Below, piece by piece: positions 42,695 through 52,608 of a DNA stretch of 59,759 nucleotides. The notes under the pieces were generated by a model. The model was not told the DNA's origin. It was given only the letters and a program-made list of their open reading frames with translations, and ran no database searches. The stretch covers positions 1 through 59,759 of the forward strand of contig NZ_JACMYK010000034.1 in assembly GCF_020889785.1 (NCBI RefSeq), in the 5' to 3' direction. The DNA comes from Bradyrhizobium acaciae. Lineage in GTDB: Bacteria > Pseudomonadota > Alphaproteobacteria > Rhizobiales > Xanthobacteraceae. How positions within the stretch are numbered: position 1 is the stretch's first letter; each line of letters opens with the position of its first letter. A program made the translations under genes and the position numbers.

Positions 42695-44350
42695 ATGTAT
42701 GCTTATGACGAACTCGACCGCACGCTGATCAACGAGCGTGTTTCGGAATTCCGCGACCAGGTGAAGCGCCGCCTCTCCGGCGAGCTCACCGAGGACGAAT
42801 TCAAGATCCTGCGCTTGCAGAACGGCGTGTATTTGCAGCTGCACGCCTACATGTTCCGCGTCGCGATCCCCTACGGCACGCTGTCGTCGAAGCAGCTGCG
42901 CCGGCTCGCCCATGTCGCGCGCCGCTACGATCGCGGCTACGGCCATTTCACCACGCGGCAGAACATCCAGTTCAACTGGATCAAGCTCGCCGAGCTGCCC
43001 GACGCGCTGGCCGATCTCGCCGAGGTCGGCATCCACGCGATGCAGACCTCCGGCAACAACATGCGCAACGTCACCTCGGACCAGTGGGCTGGCGTCGCGC
43101 CCGGCGAGATCGAGGATCCGCGGATCTGGTCGGAGATCATCCGCCAGCACACCACGCTGCATCCGGAATTCTCGTTCCTGCCGCGCAAGTTCAAGATCGC
43201 GATCACCGCCGCCGAGCACGACCGCGCCGCGATCAAGATCCACGACATCGGGCTGCGGCTGCACAAGAATGCCGACGGCGAGACCGGCTTCGAGGTGCTG
43301 GTCGGCGGCGGCCTCGGCCGCACGCCCTTCATCGCCAAGACCATCAAGCCGTTCGTCTCCGGCCGCGATATCCTGAGCTATATCGAGGCGATCCTGCGGG
43401 TCTACAATCAGTACGGCCGCCGCGACAACATCTACAAGGCGCGCATCAAGATCCTGGTGCACGAGCTCGGCATCGAGAAGTTCGCCAAGGAAGTCGACGA
43501 GGAGTGGAAGGCGATGGGCGATGTCGGGCTGACGCTCGATCACACCGCCATCGAGGAGGTCCGCTCGCGCTTCTCCTACCCGGCCTACGAAAAGCTGCCG
43601 CACATGCCGGACGAGCTGAAGCAGGCCGCGCATGACAAGCTGTTCGAGCGCTGGCGCAAGAACTCGGTGTCGGCGCACAAGGTGCAGGGCTATTCGATCG
43701 TGACGCTGTCGCTGAAGCCGGTCGGTGGTCCACCCGGCGACGCCAGCGCCGAGCAGATGGACGCGGTCGCCGACCTCGCCGACAAATATTCGTTCGGCGA
43801 GATCCGCGTCGGCCACGAGCAGAACCTGGCGCTGCCGCATGTCGCCAAGCGCGATCTGCCGGTCTTGTTCAAGGCGCTCGACCGCCTCGGCCTCGCGACG
43901 CCGAACGTCAATCTGGTGACCGACATCATCGCCTGCCCGGGGCTGGATTACTGCTCGCTGGCGAATGCGCGCTCGATCCCGATCGCGCAGGAGCTGACGC
44001 GCCGCTTCGCCAACCACGACACCGCCGATCTGATCGGCCGGCTGCACATCAACATCTCCGGCTGCATCAATGCCTGCGGCCATCACCATGTCGGCCACAT
44101 CGGCATTCTCGGCGTCGAGAAGAACGGTGAGGAATTCTACCAGATCACGATCGGCGGCCGCGCCGACGAGAACGCGCAATTGGGCACCTTGATCGGCCCG
44201 GCCGTTCCCTATGCGGAAGTCGCCGACGTGATCGAAGACATTGTCGAAGCCTATCTCGCGCTGCGCGACCGTCCCGAGGAATTGTTCGTCGACACGGTGA
44301 AGCGTCTGGGCGTCGAGCCTATCAGGGAGCGGGTCTATGCCACTCGTTAA
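42695..44350 (+). CDS. cysI: Sulfite reductase hemoprotein (nitrite/sulfite reductase family)
   Basis: A 551-residue siroheme/4Fe-4S reductase. The four cluster ligands are Cys414 and Cys420 in ACPGLDYCSLANA, and Cys457 and Cys461 in GCINACGHHHVGHIGILG. Early conserved parts are FTTRQNIQFNWIKL and MQTSGNNMRNVTSDQ. No CysJ flavoprotein is nearby, so reduced ferredoxin or a DUF934-linked donor is likely. The cys context argues for sulfite rather than nitrite. It overlaps the DUF934 gene by 14 bases. Confidence 0.93.
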   Translation: MYAYDELDRTLINERVSEFRDQVKRRLSGELTEDEFKILRLQNGVYLQLHAYMFRVAIPYGTLSSKQLRRLAHVARRYDRGYGHFTTRQNIQFNWIKLAELPDALADLAEVGIHAMQTSGNNMRNVTSDQWAGVAPGEIEDPRIWSEIIRQHTTLHPEFSFLPRKFKIAITAAEHDRAAIKIHDIGLRLHKNADGETGFEVLVGGGLGRTPFIAKTIKPFVSGRDILSYIEAILRVYNQYGRRDNIYKARIKILVHELGIEKFAKEVDEEWKAMGDVGLTLDHTAIEEVRSRFSYPAYEKLPHMPDELKQAAHDKLFERWRKNSVSAHKVQGYSIVTLSLKPVGGPPGDASAEQMDAVADLADKYSFGEIRVGHEQNLALPHVAKRDLPVLFKALDRLGLATPNVNLVTDIIACPGLDYCSLANARSIPIAQELTRRFANHDTADLIGRLHINISGCINACGHHHVGHIGILGVEKNGEEFYQITIGGRADENAQLGTLIGPAVPYAEVADVIEDIVEAYLALRDRPEELFVDTVKRLGVEPIRERVYATR

Positions 44351-44852
44351 GCAGGGAAGACTGACCACCGATCTGTTCGTGCATGTCGCCGACGGCGCCG
44401 AGCTGCCCGGCGACGGTGCGGTGCTGGTCACGGCCGAGCGCTTTCTCACCGATCCGGAGGCGCTGCTGCGCCGCGCCGGCAAGGTGGGCGTGATCTGGCC
44501 GAACAACCGCAACCTCGACGATCTTGTGCCGCATCTCGGTCGGCTGGCCTCGGTCGCGCTGGTGTTTCCGACCTTCCGCGACGGCCGCGCCTACAGCCAG
44601 GCCCGCCTGCTGCGCGAACGCTACGGCTATGACGGCGAGCTGCGCGCCACCGGGCAGATCCTGCGCGACCAGTTCGTGTTCATGACCCGCGCCGGCTTCG
44701 ACGCCTTCGAGGTCAAGAAGGATGCCGACGCCGACGCGTTCGCCCAGACCATGAAGCGCTATTCGGTGTTCTACCAGCCGACCGGCGACGGCCGCGTCAC
44801 CGCCCTCAACCGCCGCATGCAGCTGCGTCACTCGGAGAGCGCGGGCCAGTGA
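44337..44852 (+). CDS. DUF934 protein
   Basis: A 171-residue DUF934 protein: VGVIWPNNRNLDDLVPHLGR, FPTFRDGRAYSQARLLRERY and GYDGELRATGQILRDQF are family hallmarks. It is consistently found with sulfite reductase and CysH in proteobacteria and is thought to serve as an electron-transfer or assembly partner. The start overlaps cysI by 14 bases and the stop overlaps the cysH start, so the three genes are tightly coupled. Confidence 0.9.
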   Translation: MPLVKQGRLTTDLFVHVADGAELPGDGAVLVTAERFLTDPEALLRRAGKVGVIWPNNRNLDDLVPHLGRLASVALVFPTFRDGRAYSQARLLRERYGYDGELRATGQILRDQFVFMTRAGFDAFEVKKDADADAFAQTMKRYSVFYQPTGDGRVTALNRRMQLRHSESAGQ

Positions 44853-45577
44853 GCATGCTTGCACCAGAGCTCGCGGCAGCATCGGCCGCATTGTCCGCGG
44901 CCGATGCGCTCGATCGCGCGTTGCGCACGGCATCGCCCGCCGAGGTGATCGCGGCCGCGCTGAAGACGGTCGGCCGCGACAGGCTGGCGCTGGTGTCGTC
45001 GTTCGGCACCGAGTCCGCCGCGCTGCTCAAGGTGATGGCGGATGTCGATCCGGCGATCCCGGTGGTCTTCCTCGACACCGGCTGGCTGTTCGAGGAGACG
45101 CTGGCCTATCGCGACACGCTGATCAAGACGCTCGGTCTCACTGATGTGCGCTCGATCAAGCCCGACGAGCAGGCGCTGTCGCGCCAGGATCCGGACCGCG
45201 AATTGTGGTTCACCGATCCCGATGCCTGCTGCCGCATCCGCAAGGTCGAGCCGCTGGCGCGCGCGCTGAAGCCGTTCGCCGGCTGGATCAACGGTCGCAA
45301 GCGTTTTCAGGGCAACGCCCGGGCCGACATCCCCGTCGTCGAGCACGATGGGATCAGGCTGAAATTCAATCCGTTCGCCCATGTCTCCCGCGAGGAGATC
45401 GAGGCGATCTACGCCCTCGGCAAACTGCCGCCGCATCCACTTGTCGCATCGGGATATCAGTCGGTCGGGTGTATGCCTTGCTCGAGCCGGGCTGCTTCCG
45501 GCGAGGACGCACGCGACGGCCGCTGGCGTGGCCGGGCCAAGACGGAATGCGGCATCCACACAACCAAGATGTCGTAG
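44849..45577 (+). CDS. cysH: APS/PAPS reductase with iron-sulfur cysteines
   Basis: A 242-residue CysH, started at GTG 44849 in the overlap with the previous stop (ATG 44855 is an alternative). The nucleotide-binding part includes LVSSFGTESAALLKV and FLDTGWLFEETLAYRD. Cys127-Cys128 (DACCRIRKVEP) and Cys208/Cys211 (VGCMPCSS) form the 4Fe-4S set of the APS-reducing class, and the catalytic Cys234 is in ECGIHTTK. It reduces APS (or PAPS) to sulfite with thioredoxin. Confidence 0.94.
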   Translation: MSMLAPELAAASAALSAADALDRALRTASPAEVIAAALKTVGRDRLALVSSFGTESAALLKVMADVDPAIPVVFLDTGWLFEETLAYRDTLIKTLGLTDVRSIKPDEQALSRQDPDRELWFTDPDACCRIRKVEPLARALKPFAGWINGRKRFQGNARADIPVVEHDGIRLKFNPFAHVSREEIEAIYALGKLPPHPLVASGYQSVGCMPCSSRAASGEDARDGRWRGRAKTECGIHTTKMS

Positions 45578-45773
45578 GGTACTGCGCTTGATCGCGATGA
45601 TGCTTAATCGCGATTTGGTGACGTGACAAAGCCTTCGCAATGCGGCGCCTTCGTAGCACAGGCGCGCTGCACGGCCGCAAACAAAGAAAACCGGTTTCGT
45701 TGACTTAAAGCCGCTTCACCGTGAGTTATGTCTGAGGTGTTTCCTGGCATTCTCAGGTTGAATGGAGACTGAA

Positions 45774-46763
45774 ATGATCCGTCGTTTGCTGCCGCTGGTC
45801 GCGGGGTTGTTGTGGGCGAGCTCGGCCTTTGCGGCCGACTATTCGCTGCTCAACGTATCCTACGATCCGACGCGCGAGCTCTATGTGGATTTCAACAAGG
45901 CGTTCGCCGCGGCCTATCAGAAGGAAACCGGCAAGAGCGTCGAGATCAAGCAGTCGCATAACGGATCCGGCGCTTCCTCGCGTAGCGTGATCGACGGTCT
46001 GCAGGCCGATGTCGTCACCCTGGCGCTGGCCTACGACATCGATGCGATCGCAGCCAAGGGCCTGATCGCGCCGGACTGGCAGAAGCGGTTGCCGCTGAAC
46101 GCCTCGCCCTACACCTCGACAATCGTCTTCCTGGTCCGCAAGGGCAATCCCAAGGGCATCAAGGATTGGGACGATCTGATCAAGCCCGGAGTTGCCGTGA
46201 TCACGCCGAACCCGAAGACCTCGGGCGGCGCGCGCTGGAACTATCTGGCCGCCTGGGGCTACGCGCAGAAGAAGTTCGGCTCTGCCGACAAGGCGAAGAA
46301 ATTCGTCGCCGACCTCTACCAGAACGTGCCGGTGCTCGACACCGGCGCGCGCGGCTCGACCGTGACCTTCGTCGAGCGCGGCGTCGGCGACGTGCTGCTC
46401 GCCTGGGAGAACGAAGCCTTTCTGGCGCAGCGCGAATTCGGCGCGGACAAGTTCGAGATCGTGGCGCCGCCGCAGTCGATCCTCGCCGAGCCGCCGGTCG
46501 CGATCGTCGATACGGTCGCCGACAAGAAGGGCACCCGCGCGGTCGCCGAGGCCTATCTGAAGTACTGGTACACCAGGGAAGGCCAGGAGATCGCCGCGCG
46601 CAACTCCTACCGGCCGCGCGATCCCGAGATCGCCAAGGAGTACGAAAAATCCTTCGCCAAGGTCGAACTTTTCACCATCGACGACGTTTTTGGTGGTTGG
46701 ACCAAGGCGCAGAAGGATCACTTCGCCGAGGGCGGCATCTTCGATCAGATCTACAAGAACTGA
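45774..46763 (+). CDS. sbp: Sulfate-binding periplasmic protein
   Basis: A 329-residue solute-binding protein. The signal peptide is [20 protein letters not shown], and the mature part has [58 protein letters not shown] and [20 protein letters not shown], diagnostic for Sbp/CysP. ATG 45774 has GGAG at a good distance; ATG 45762 is too close to that site. Upstream, 45591-45614 has two ATCGCGAT motifs of unknown meaning. Confidence 0.95.
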   Translation: MIRRLLPLVAGLLWASSAFAADYSLLNVSYDPTRELYVDFNKAFAAAYQKETGKSVEIKQSHNGSGASSRSVIDGLQADVVTLALAYDIDAIAAKGLIAPDWQKRLPLNASPYTSTIVFLVRKGNPKGIKDWDDLIKPGVAVITPNPKTSGGARWNYLAAWGYAQKKFGSADKAKKFVADLYQNVPVLDTGARGSTVTFVERGVGDVLLAWENEAFLAQREFGADKFEIVAPPQSILAEPPVAIVDTVADKKGTRAVAEAYLKYWYTREGQEIAARNSYRPRDPEIAKEYEKSFAKVELFTIDDVFGGWTKAQKDHFAEGGIFDQIYKN

Positions 46764-46778
46764 TCAACAGGGGGACTG

Positions 46779-47615
46779 GTGAGCACAGCGGTCGCAAGGC
46801 GCAGTACCCTGCCGGGGTTCGGTCTCACCATGGGACTGACCCTGACATGGCTCTCCGTGATCATCCTGATCCCGCTGGCCGCGCTGTTCCTCAAGACGTT
46901 CGAGCTCAGCCTCGATCAGTTCTGGGGCATCGTCACCAGCCGCCGCACCCTGAATGCCCTGAAGATTTCGTTCGGGCTTTCGTTTGCGGCCGCCTGCGTC
47001 AATCTGGTGATGGGCACCATCATCGTCTGGGCGCTGGTGCGCTATCGGTTTCCGGGCCGGCGGCTGTTCGATGCCATCGTCGATATTCCCTTCGCCTTGC
47101 CGACGGCGGTCGCCGGCGTCGCGCTGACGCAGCTGTTTGCGCAAAAGGGCTGGCTCGGCGCGCCGCTGGCCGAACTCGGCATCAAGGTCGCATTCACGCC
47201 GATCGGCATCTTCATCGCGATGATCTTCATCGGCATTCCCTTCGTGGTGCGCACGGTGCAGCCGGTGCTGATCGATCTCGATCCCGAGATCGAGGAGGCG
47301 GCCGCGAGCCTGGGGGCCAATCGCTGGCACACCGTGTTTCGCGTCATCTTGCCGAGCCTGATCCCGGCGCTGCTCACCGGCTTCGCGCTGGCCTTTGCCC
47401 GCGCCATCGGTGAGTACGGTTCTGTGATCTTCATCGCCGGCAATTTGCCCAACGTCTCCGAAATTGCGCCGCTGTTGATCGTGATCCGGCTGTCCGAGTT
47501 CCGCTATGCCGACGCCACCGCGATCGCGGTGGTGATGCTGGTGGCCTCGTTCCTGATCATCTTCCTGATCAACCGGCTGCAGCGCTGGGCGCAAGCCCGC
47601 ATTCCCGTGCATTGA
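46779..47615 (+). CDS. cysT: Sulfate/thiosulfate ABC permease CysT
   Basis: A 278-residue permease started at GTG 46779 after CAGGGGGACTG. It has six helices, with [20 protein letters not shown] and the coupling-loop region [20 protein letters not shown] (the EAA motif). It forms the channel with CysW. It follows sbp by 15 bases and precedes cysW by 10. Confidence 0.95.
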   Translation: MSTAVARRSTLPGFGLTMGLTLTWLSVIILIPLAALFLKTFELSLDQFWGIVTSRRTLNALKISFGLSFAAACVNLVMGTIIVWALVRYRFPGRRLFDAIVDIPFALPTAVAGVALTQLFAQKGWLGAPLAELGIKVAFTPIGIFIAMIFIGIPFVVRTVQPVLIDLDPEIEEAAASLGANRWHTVFRVILPSLIPALLTGFALAFARAIGEYGSVIFIAGNLPNVSEIAPLLIVIRLSEFRYADATAIAVVMLVASFLIIFLINRLQRWAQARIPVH

Positions 47616-47625
47616 GGTCCCAAAG

Positions 47626-48588
47626 ATGTCGATGCAGACGGGATTGGCGACCTCGACCACGCAGCTGCGGACCTACGCACCCGCGACCGATGTCAGCGTT
47701 GCCGCGCCGGCGCCGCGGCTTGAGATCGCGCGCGCAACGCCGGTCACGGCCCACCGTAACCCGCGCACCGAGCCGGGTCCGATCCGCCTTGTCATCATCG
47801 CGCTCGCCATCGCTTTCCTCAGCATCTTCGTCGTGCTTCCGCTGGTCGTCGTGTTCGCGTCGGCGTTCTCGAAGGGCGTCGTCGCCTATTTCGCGGCGCT
47901 GGCCGAGCCTGAGGCGCTAGCCGCGATCAAGCTGACGCTGCTGGTCGCCGCGATCTCGGTCACGCTCAACCTCGTGTTCGGCGTGGTCGCGGCCTGGGCG
48001 ATCTCGAAATTCGAGTTCACCGGCAAGACCTTCCTGATCACGCTGATCGACCTGCCGTTCTCGGTCTCGCCGGTGATCTCGGGCCTGGTGTTCGTGCTGT
48101 TGTTCGGCGCGCAGGGCTATTTCGGACCCTGGCTGCAGGCGCACAACGTCCATATCCTGTTCGCGGTGCCCGGCATCGCGCTGGCGACGATCTTCGTCAC
48201 CTTCCCGTTCGTGGCGCGCGCGCTGATCCCGCTGATGCAGGAGCAGGGCACCCAGGAAGAGGAGGCGGCGATCTCGCTCGGCGCCTCCGGCCTGCAGACC
48301 TTCTTCCGCGTCACGCTGCCCAATATCAAATGGGGTCTGCTCTACGGCGTCCTGCTCTGCAACGCGCGCGCGATGGGGGAGTTCGGTGCGGTGTCGGTGG
48401 TCTCCGGCCACATTCGCGGCGAGACCAACACGATGCCGCTGCTGGTCGAGATTCTCTACAACGAATACCAGTTCGTCGCGTCGTTCGCGATCGCATCGCT
48501 GCTTGCGATGCTGGCACTGATCACGCTGGTGGCGAAAACCATTCTCGAGCGGCGGCTCGACGAGGCAGAGGTGCCCGATGGCGATTGA
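47626..48588 (+). CDS. cysW: Sulfate/thiosulfate ABC permease CysW
   Basis: A 320-residue permease. The core has six helices, [20 protein letters not shown] and the EAA loop [20 protein letters not shown], and ends near [13 protein letters not shown]. The N-terminal 50 residues before the first helix ([20 protein letters not shown]) are polar and unusually long; an internal start is possible but none has a strong ribosome site. It overlaps cysA by 11 bases. Confidence 0.95.
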   Translation: MSMQTGLATSTTQLRTYAPATDVSVAAPAPRLEIARATPVTAHRNPRTEPGPIRLVIIALAIAFLSIFVVLPLVVVFASAFSKGVVAYFAALAEPEALAAIKLTLLVAAISVTLNLVFGVVAAWAISKFEFTGKTFLITLIDLPFSVSPVISGLVFVLLFGAQGYFGPWLQAHNVHILFAVPGIALATIFVTFPFVARALIPLMQEQGTQEEEAAISLGASGLQTFFRVTLPNIKWGLLYGVLLCNARAMGEFGAVSVVSGHIRGETNTMPLLVEILYNEYQFVASFAIASLLAMLALITLVAKTILERRLDEAEVPDGD

Positions 48589-49624
48589 AGTCAAGAATAT
48601 CGTAAAGCGGTTCGGCAGCTTTGCCGCGCTCGACAATGTCGATCTCAAGGTCGCCGACGGCGAGCTGTTGGCGCTGCTCGGTCCGTCCGGGTCCGGCAAG
48701 ACGACGCTGCTGCGGATCATCGCTGGGCTCGATTGGCCCGACTCGGGCGAGGTCGCGATCGACGGCGAGAATGCGCTCTCGCGCGGCGCCAGCGAGCGCC
48801 AGGTCGGCTTCGTGTTCCAGCACTACGCGCTGTTCCGCCACATGACGGTGTTCGAGAACGTCGCGTTCGGCCTGCGCGTGCAGCCGCGCGCGATCCGCAA
48901 GGACGAGGCGACGATCCGCGCCCGCGTCAAGAACCTGCTTGATCTGGTGCAGCTCGACTGGCTCGCCAACCGCTATCCCAGCCAATTGTCCGGCGGCCAG
49001 CGTCAGCGCATTGCGCTGGCGCGTGCGCTCGCCATCGAGCCGCGCATCCTGCTGCTCGACGAGCCGTTCGGCGCGCTCGATGCCAAGGTGCGCAAGGAGC
49101 TCAGGCAGTGGCTGCGCTCGCTGCACAACGAGATCCACGTCACCTCGATCTTCGTCACCCACGACCAGGAGGAGGCGCTCGAAGTCGCCAACCGCGTCGT
49201 GGTTATGGACAAGGGCAAGATCGAGCAGATCGGCTCGCCCGGCGATGTCTATGACAATCCGGCGACCGCCTTCGTGCACGGCTTCATCGGCGAGTCCATC
49301 GTGCTGCCGGTCGACGTGGCCGGCGATGCGGTGCGGCTCGACGGCCGTCCGCTGAACATTCCGGCGCTGGGCGCCGCCTCCGGCGCGGCAAAACTGTTCG
49401 TCCGCCGCCACGACATGGCGGTCGGTCCGGCCGGAACCGGCGCCTTGGAAGGCGCCATCCGGCATGTCCGTTCGTTCGGTCCGATCCAGCGCGCCGAGGT
49501 GGCGCTGTCGGGCAGCGAGGGCAAGACCGTGATCGAGATCGACGCCCCCCGCGACCGCGAGCTCCAGGCCGGCGAAATCGTCTCGCTGCAGCCCCGCCGC
49601 TACCGGATCTTTGCCGCGCAGTAG
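48578..49624 (+). CDS. cysA: Sulfate/thiosulfate ABC transporter ATPase CysA
   Basis: A 348-residue ATPase: Walker A GPSGSGKT at 35-42, Q-loop VFQHYALF, signature [15 protein letters not shown], Walker [13 protein letters not shown], and a C-terminal TOBE-like part ([16 protein letters not shown]). It energises sulfate import through CysT and CysW. The start ATG 48578 lies within the cysW end. It is the last gene of the sulfate uptake operon. Confidence 0.95.
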   Translation: MAIEVKNIVKRFGSFAALDNVDLKVADGELLALLGPSGSGKTTLLRIIAGLDWPDSGEVAIDGENALSRGASERQVGFVFQHYALFRHMTVFENVAFGLRVQPRAIRKDEATIRARVKNLLDLVQLDWLANRYPSQLSGGQRQRIALARALAIEPRILLLDEPFGALDAKVRKELRQWLRSLHNEIHVTSIFVTHDQEEALEVANRVVVMDKGKIEQIGSPGDVYDNPATAFVHGFIGESIVLPVDVAGDAVRLDGRPLNIPALGAASGAAKLFVRRHDMAVGPAGTGALEGAIRHVRSFGPIQRAEVALSGSEGKTVIEIDAPRDRELQAGEIVSLQPRRYRIFAAQ

Positions 49625-49630
49625 GGCCGC

Positions 49631-49761
49631 TCAAACCTCCCCTTGAAAAGGGGAGCGGCGCTTTGCTCGTCATAGCAAAGCGGGTGGGGTTCTTGTCTCC
49701 GCACACAGCGTCGCCCACGGCTGACCCCCATCCCGGCCTTCCCCCTTTCAGGGGGAAAGGG
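49631..49761. repeat. Palindromic repeat element after cysA
   Basis: The left end (CAAACCTCCCCTTGAAAAGG) and right end (TTCCCCCTTTCAGGGGGAAA) are hairpins; GCTTTGCTCGTCATAGCAAAGC forms a third. It may end the cys operon transcript. The next 130 bases hold no gene before the CAP-domain gene. Confidence 0.65.
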
Positions 49762-49893
49762 AAAACCGGTGTTCCCGGCAAGAACCGGGCGCATGCGGAA
49801 TGACGGCCTTGCTCGCCAAAAGTTAGTCCCTGTTCACCATTCAGCCACGGTTGGTATGCAACAACGGCGCGCCAACCTTGGGGGTTTTCACCT

Positions 49894-50391
49894 GTGAAAC
49901 GGACGACGGTCGCCCTGTTCGGGCTTCTGGTGCTTGCCGGCTGCGGCACGGACACCAAAATCCCGGAAGAACCGGCCATGTATCTCAACATGGCGCAGCC
50001 CGGCGCCGTGCTGGACAGCCAGGCGGCCGCGATCATGTTTTCGCAGTACCGCCAGAATAATGGCCTCGGCACCGTCGTGGTCGATCCGGACCTGACGAGG
50101 CTCGCCGAGCAGCAATCGCAGGCGATGGCGGCCCGCAACAAGATGGACCATGACGTCAAGGCCCCGCTCGGCAAGCGGCTCGAGGCCGGCGGCTATCCCG
50201 CGACCGTCGCGGTCGAGAACATCTCGGCCGGCTATCACACGCTGGCGGAGGCCTTTTCGGGCTGGCGCGATTCACCGCCGCACAAGGCCAACATGCTGAA
50301 GAGCGGTGTCACAAAAATGGGCATCGCGGCCGTCTATGCTCCGAATACCAAATACAAGGTGTTCTGGACGCTCATTCTGGCGGCAACCTGA
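49894..50391 (+). CDS. CAP/SCP-domain lipoprotein
   Basis: A 165-residue protein from GTG 49894. The signal VKRTTVALFGLLVLAGCGTD ends in the lipobox LAGC, so the mature protein starts at a lipid-modified Cys. The CAP domain shows FSQYRQNNGLGTVVVDPDLT, KMDHDV, VENISAGYHTLAEAFSGW and SPPHKANML, the bacterial SCP/PR1 pattern with its His and Glu residues. It is anchored in the membrane and exposed to the periplasm; the role of bacterial CAP proteins is mostly unknown. Confidence 0.88.
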   Translation: MKRTTVALFGLLVLAGCGTDTKIPEEPAMYLNMAQPGAVLDSQAAAIMFSQYRQNNGLGTVVVDPDLTRLAEQQSQAMAARNKMDHDVKAPLGKRLEAGGYPATVAVENISAGYHTLAEAFSGWRDSPPHKANMLKSGVTKMGIAAVYAPNTKYKVFWTLILAAT

Positions 50392-50497
50392 CCTTCGATA
50401 AATTCCGCGTGATCCAACCCCTTGATCTCGCTGATTGACGCCGCGGCGAACAGCCGCCACGGTGCGGCTCACGTCATTTCTGACCGAACGGTTGCGA

Positions 50498-51667
50498 ATG
50501 GATACTTCTGAGACCGCGCCGGCCTCGACGCCCGCGCAAGCGCAGCGTGTGCTGGTACTTCAGGGCGGCGGCGCGCTCGGCTCCTACCAGGCCGGCGCCT
50601 TTCAGGCGCTCTGTCATGCAGGCTTCGAGCCGGAATGGATCGCCGGCATCTCGATCGGCGCCATCAATGCCGCGATCATCGCCGGCAACGAGCCGGACAA
50701 GCGTGTGCCGCGGCTGAAGGAATTCTGGGAGATGGTGTCGGCGCCGGTGCCGTGGAATCCGGTCTCGAAACATGAGCGCGCCCGCTCGCTGTTCAACGAG
50801 ACTTCTGCCGCCATCATCGCGACCTTCGGCGTACCCGGCTTCTTCACGCCGCGGATTCCGCCGGCGCCGATGTGGCCGCCCGGCAGCTCGCAATCGCTGA
50901 GCTATTACGACACCGCGCCGCTGAAGAAGACGCTGGAGCGCCTCGTTGACTTCGATCGCATCAACGATCTGAAGACGCGGCTGTCGGTCGGCGCGGTCGG
51001 CGTCACCTCGGGCAATTTCCGCTATTTCGACAATTACGAGTTCAAGAAGCTCGGCAAGAAAATCGGTCCCGAGCACATCATGGCCTCCGGTGCCCTGCCG
51101 CCGGGCTTTCCCGCCGTCGTGATCGAGGGCGAGCATTACTGGGACGGCGGCATCGCCTCCAACACCCCGCTCGACTTCGTGCTCGATGAGGAGACCAGCC
51201 GCGATCTCCTGATCTTCCAGGTCGATTTGTTCAGCGCGCGCGGCCCGCTGCCGGAGACGCTGCTGGAGGCCGCCGAGCGCGAAAAGGACATCCGCTATTC
51301 CAGCCGGACGCGGATGAACACCGACAAGAACAAGCAGGTCCACAACGCCCGCATGGCGGTGCGTGACCTGATCGGCAAGCTGCCGGATTACCTTAAGAAC
51401 GATCCGTCGGTCGAGCTGCTGCGCAAGGCGTCCAAGGAGAACACCGTGACGGTGGTTCACCTGATCTACAAGAGCAAGAATTACGAGAGCTCGTCGAAGG
51501 ACTACGACTTCTCCCATGTTGCGATGGTCGAGCACTGGGGCGCCGGCGTGCGCGACGTGCATTTGTCGATGCGTCACAAAGAATGGCTAGAACGGCCGCA
51601 GTCCGGGGAAACCATGGTGACTTACGACCTCACGGGGGACGAACCCACACCCCCTGCAAGCAAATAG
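50498..51667 (+). CDS. Patatin-like phospholipase with DUF3734
   Basis: A 389-residue patatin-like lipase. Oxyanion motif GGGALGSY at 23-30, nucleophile elbow GISIG with Ser52, and catalytic Asp216 in YWDGGIASN form the Ser-Asp dyad. A C-terminal DUF3734-type region follows (MNTDKNKQVHNARMAVRDLI). I start at ATG 50498; the frame extends to 50435 without similarity. The 3-hydroxybutyrate dehydrogenase gene is 12 bases downstream, so a part in polyhydroxybutyrate or lipid turnover is plausible. Confidence 0.9.
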   Translation: MDTSETAPASTPAQAQRVLVLQGGGALGSYQAGAFQALCHAGFEPEWIAGISIGAINAAIIAGNEPDKRVPRLKEFWEMVSAPVPWNPVSKHERARSLFNETSAAIIATFGVPGFFTPRIPPAPMWPPGSSQSLSYYDTAPLKKTLERLVDFDRINDLKTRLSVGAVGVTSGNFRYFDNYEFKKLGKKIGPEHIMASGALPPGFPAVVIEGEHYWDGGIASNTPLDFVLDEETSRDLLIFQVDLFSARGPLPETLLEAAEREKDIRYSSRTRMNTDKNKQVHNARMAVRDLIGKLPDYLKNDPSVELLRKASKENTVTVVHLIYKSKNYESSSKDYDFSHVAMVEHWGAGVRDVHLSMRHKEWLERPQSGETMVTYDLTGDEPTPPASK

Positions 51668-51679
51668 GAGCGAAGAACA

Positions 51680-52468
51680 ATGGGTACGTTGACAGGCAAG
51701 ACCGCCGTTGTGACCGGCTCGACCAGTGGCATCGGATTGGCTTATGCGCGCGCTTTCGCCGGCGCCGGCGCCAACATCGTCCTCAACGGCATGGGCGTGC
51801 CGGCCGACATCGAGAAGGAGCGTTCCGGCATCGAGACCGACTTCAAGGTCAAGGCGGCCTATTCGCCGGCTGACATGACCAAGCCGGCCGAGATCGCCGA
51901 CATGATCGCGCTCGGCGAAAAGACCTTCGGCTCAGTCGACATCCTCGTCAACAATGCCGGCATCCAGTTCGTGTCGCCGATCGAGGAATTCCCGCCGGAG
52001 AAGTGGGAAGCGATCATCGCGATCAATCTGTCGTCGGCATTCTACGGCATCCGTGCCGCGGTGCCCGGCATGAAGAAGCGCGGCTGGGGCCGCATCATCA
52101 ACACGGCTTCCGCGCACTCTCTGGTCGCCTCGCCGTTCAAGTCGGCCTACGTCTCGGCCAAGCACGGCATCGCCGGCCTCACCAAGACCGCGGCACTCGA
52201 GCTCGCGCAGTTCAAGATCACCTGCAACTGCATTTCGCCGGGCTATGTCTGGACCCCGCTGGTCGAGCACCAGATTCCGGAAACCATGAAGGCGCGCAAC
52301 ATGACCAAGGAGCAGGTCATCAAGGACGTGCTGCTCGCCGCCCAGCCGACCAAGGAGTTCGTGACCTCGGAGCAGGTCGCAGCGCTGGCGCTGTTCCTGT
52401 GCGGCGACGATGCCGCGCAGATCACCGGTGCCAACCTCTCGATCGACGGCGGCTGGACCGCGGAGTAA
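51680..52468 (+). CDS. bdhA: 3-hydroxybutyrate dehydrogenase (SDR)
   Basis: A 262-residue short-chain dehydrogenase: NAD site TGSTSGIGLAYA at 12-23, NNAGIQ, catalytic Ser in NTASAHS and YVSAKHG (Tyr-Lys), then CISPGYVWTPLVEHQIP, which is characteristic of D-3-hydroxybutyrate dehydrogenase. It converts 3-hydroxybutyrate to acetoacetate, the step after PHB breakdown. TAGGAGCGAAGAACA precedes the start. A clear terminator follows. Confidence 0.92.
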   Translation: MGTLTGKTAVVTGSTSGIGLAYARAFAGAGANIVLNGMGVPADIEKERSGIETDFKVKAAYSPADMTKPAEIADMIALGEKTFGSVDILVNNAGIQFVSPIEEFPPEKWEAIIAINLSSAFYGIRAAVPGMKKRGWGRIINTASAHSLVASPFKSAYVSAKHGIAGLTKTAALELAQFKITCNCISPGYVWTPLVEHQIPETMKARNMTKEQVIKDVLLAAQPTKEFVTSEQVAALALFLCGDDAAQITGANLSIDGGWTAE

Positions 52469-52489
52469 TCGTTTCGTTGCTCACGACAG

Positions 52490-52522
52490 AGCCGGTTCTG
52501 ATTCAGATCAGGGCCGGCTTTT
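52490..52522 (+). terminator. Terminator after bdhA
   Basis: AGCCGG and CTGAT pair with ATCAG and CCGGCT across short internal loops, followed by TTTTGTCTTTT. It lies 22 bases after the bdhA stop. Confidence 0.85.
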
Positions 52523-52608
52523 GTCTTTTGATCGGAACGGAACTGGCTTAACTGAAATTGGAATTTGAGGGCGAGAGCGGCGCACGAGAGGCCGCGTTCG
52601 GCGGAAAG

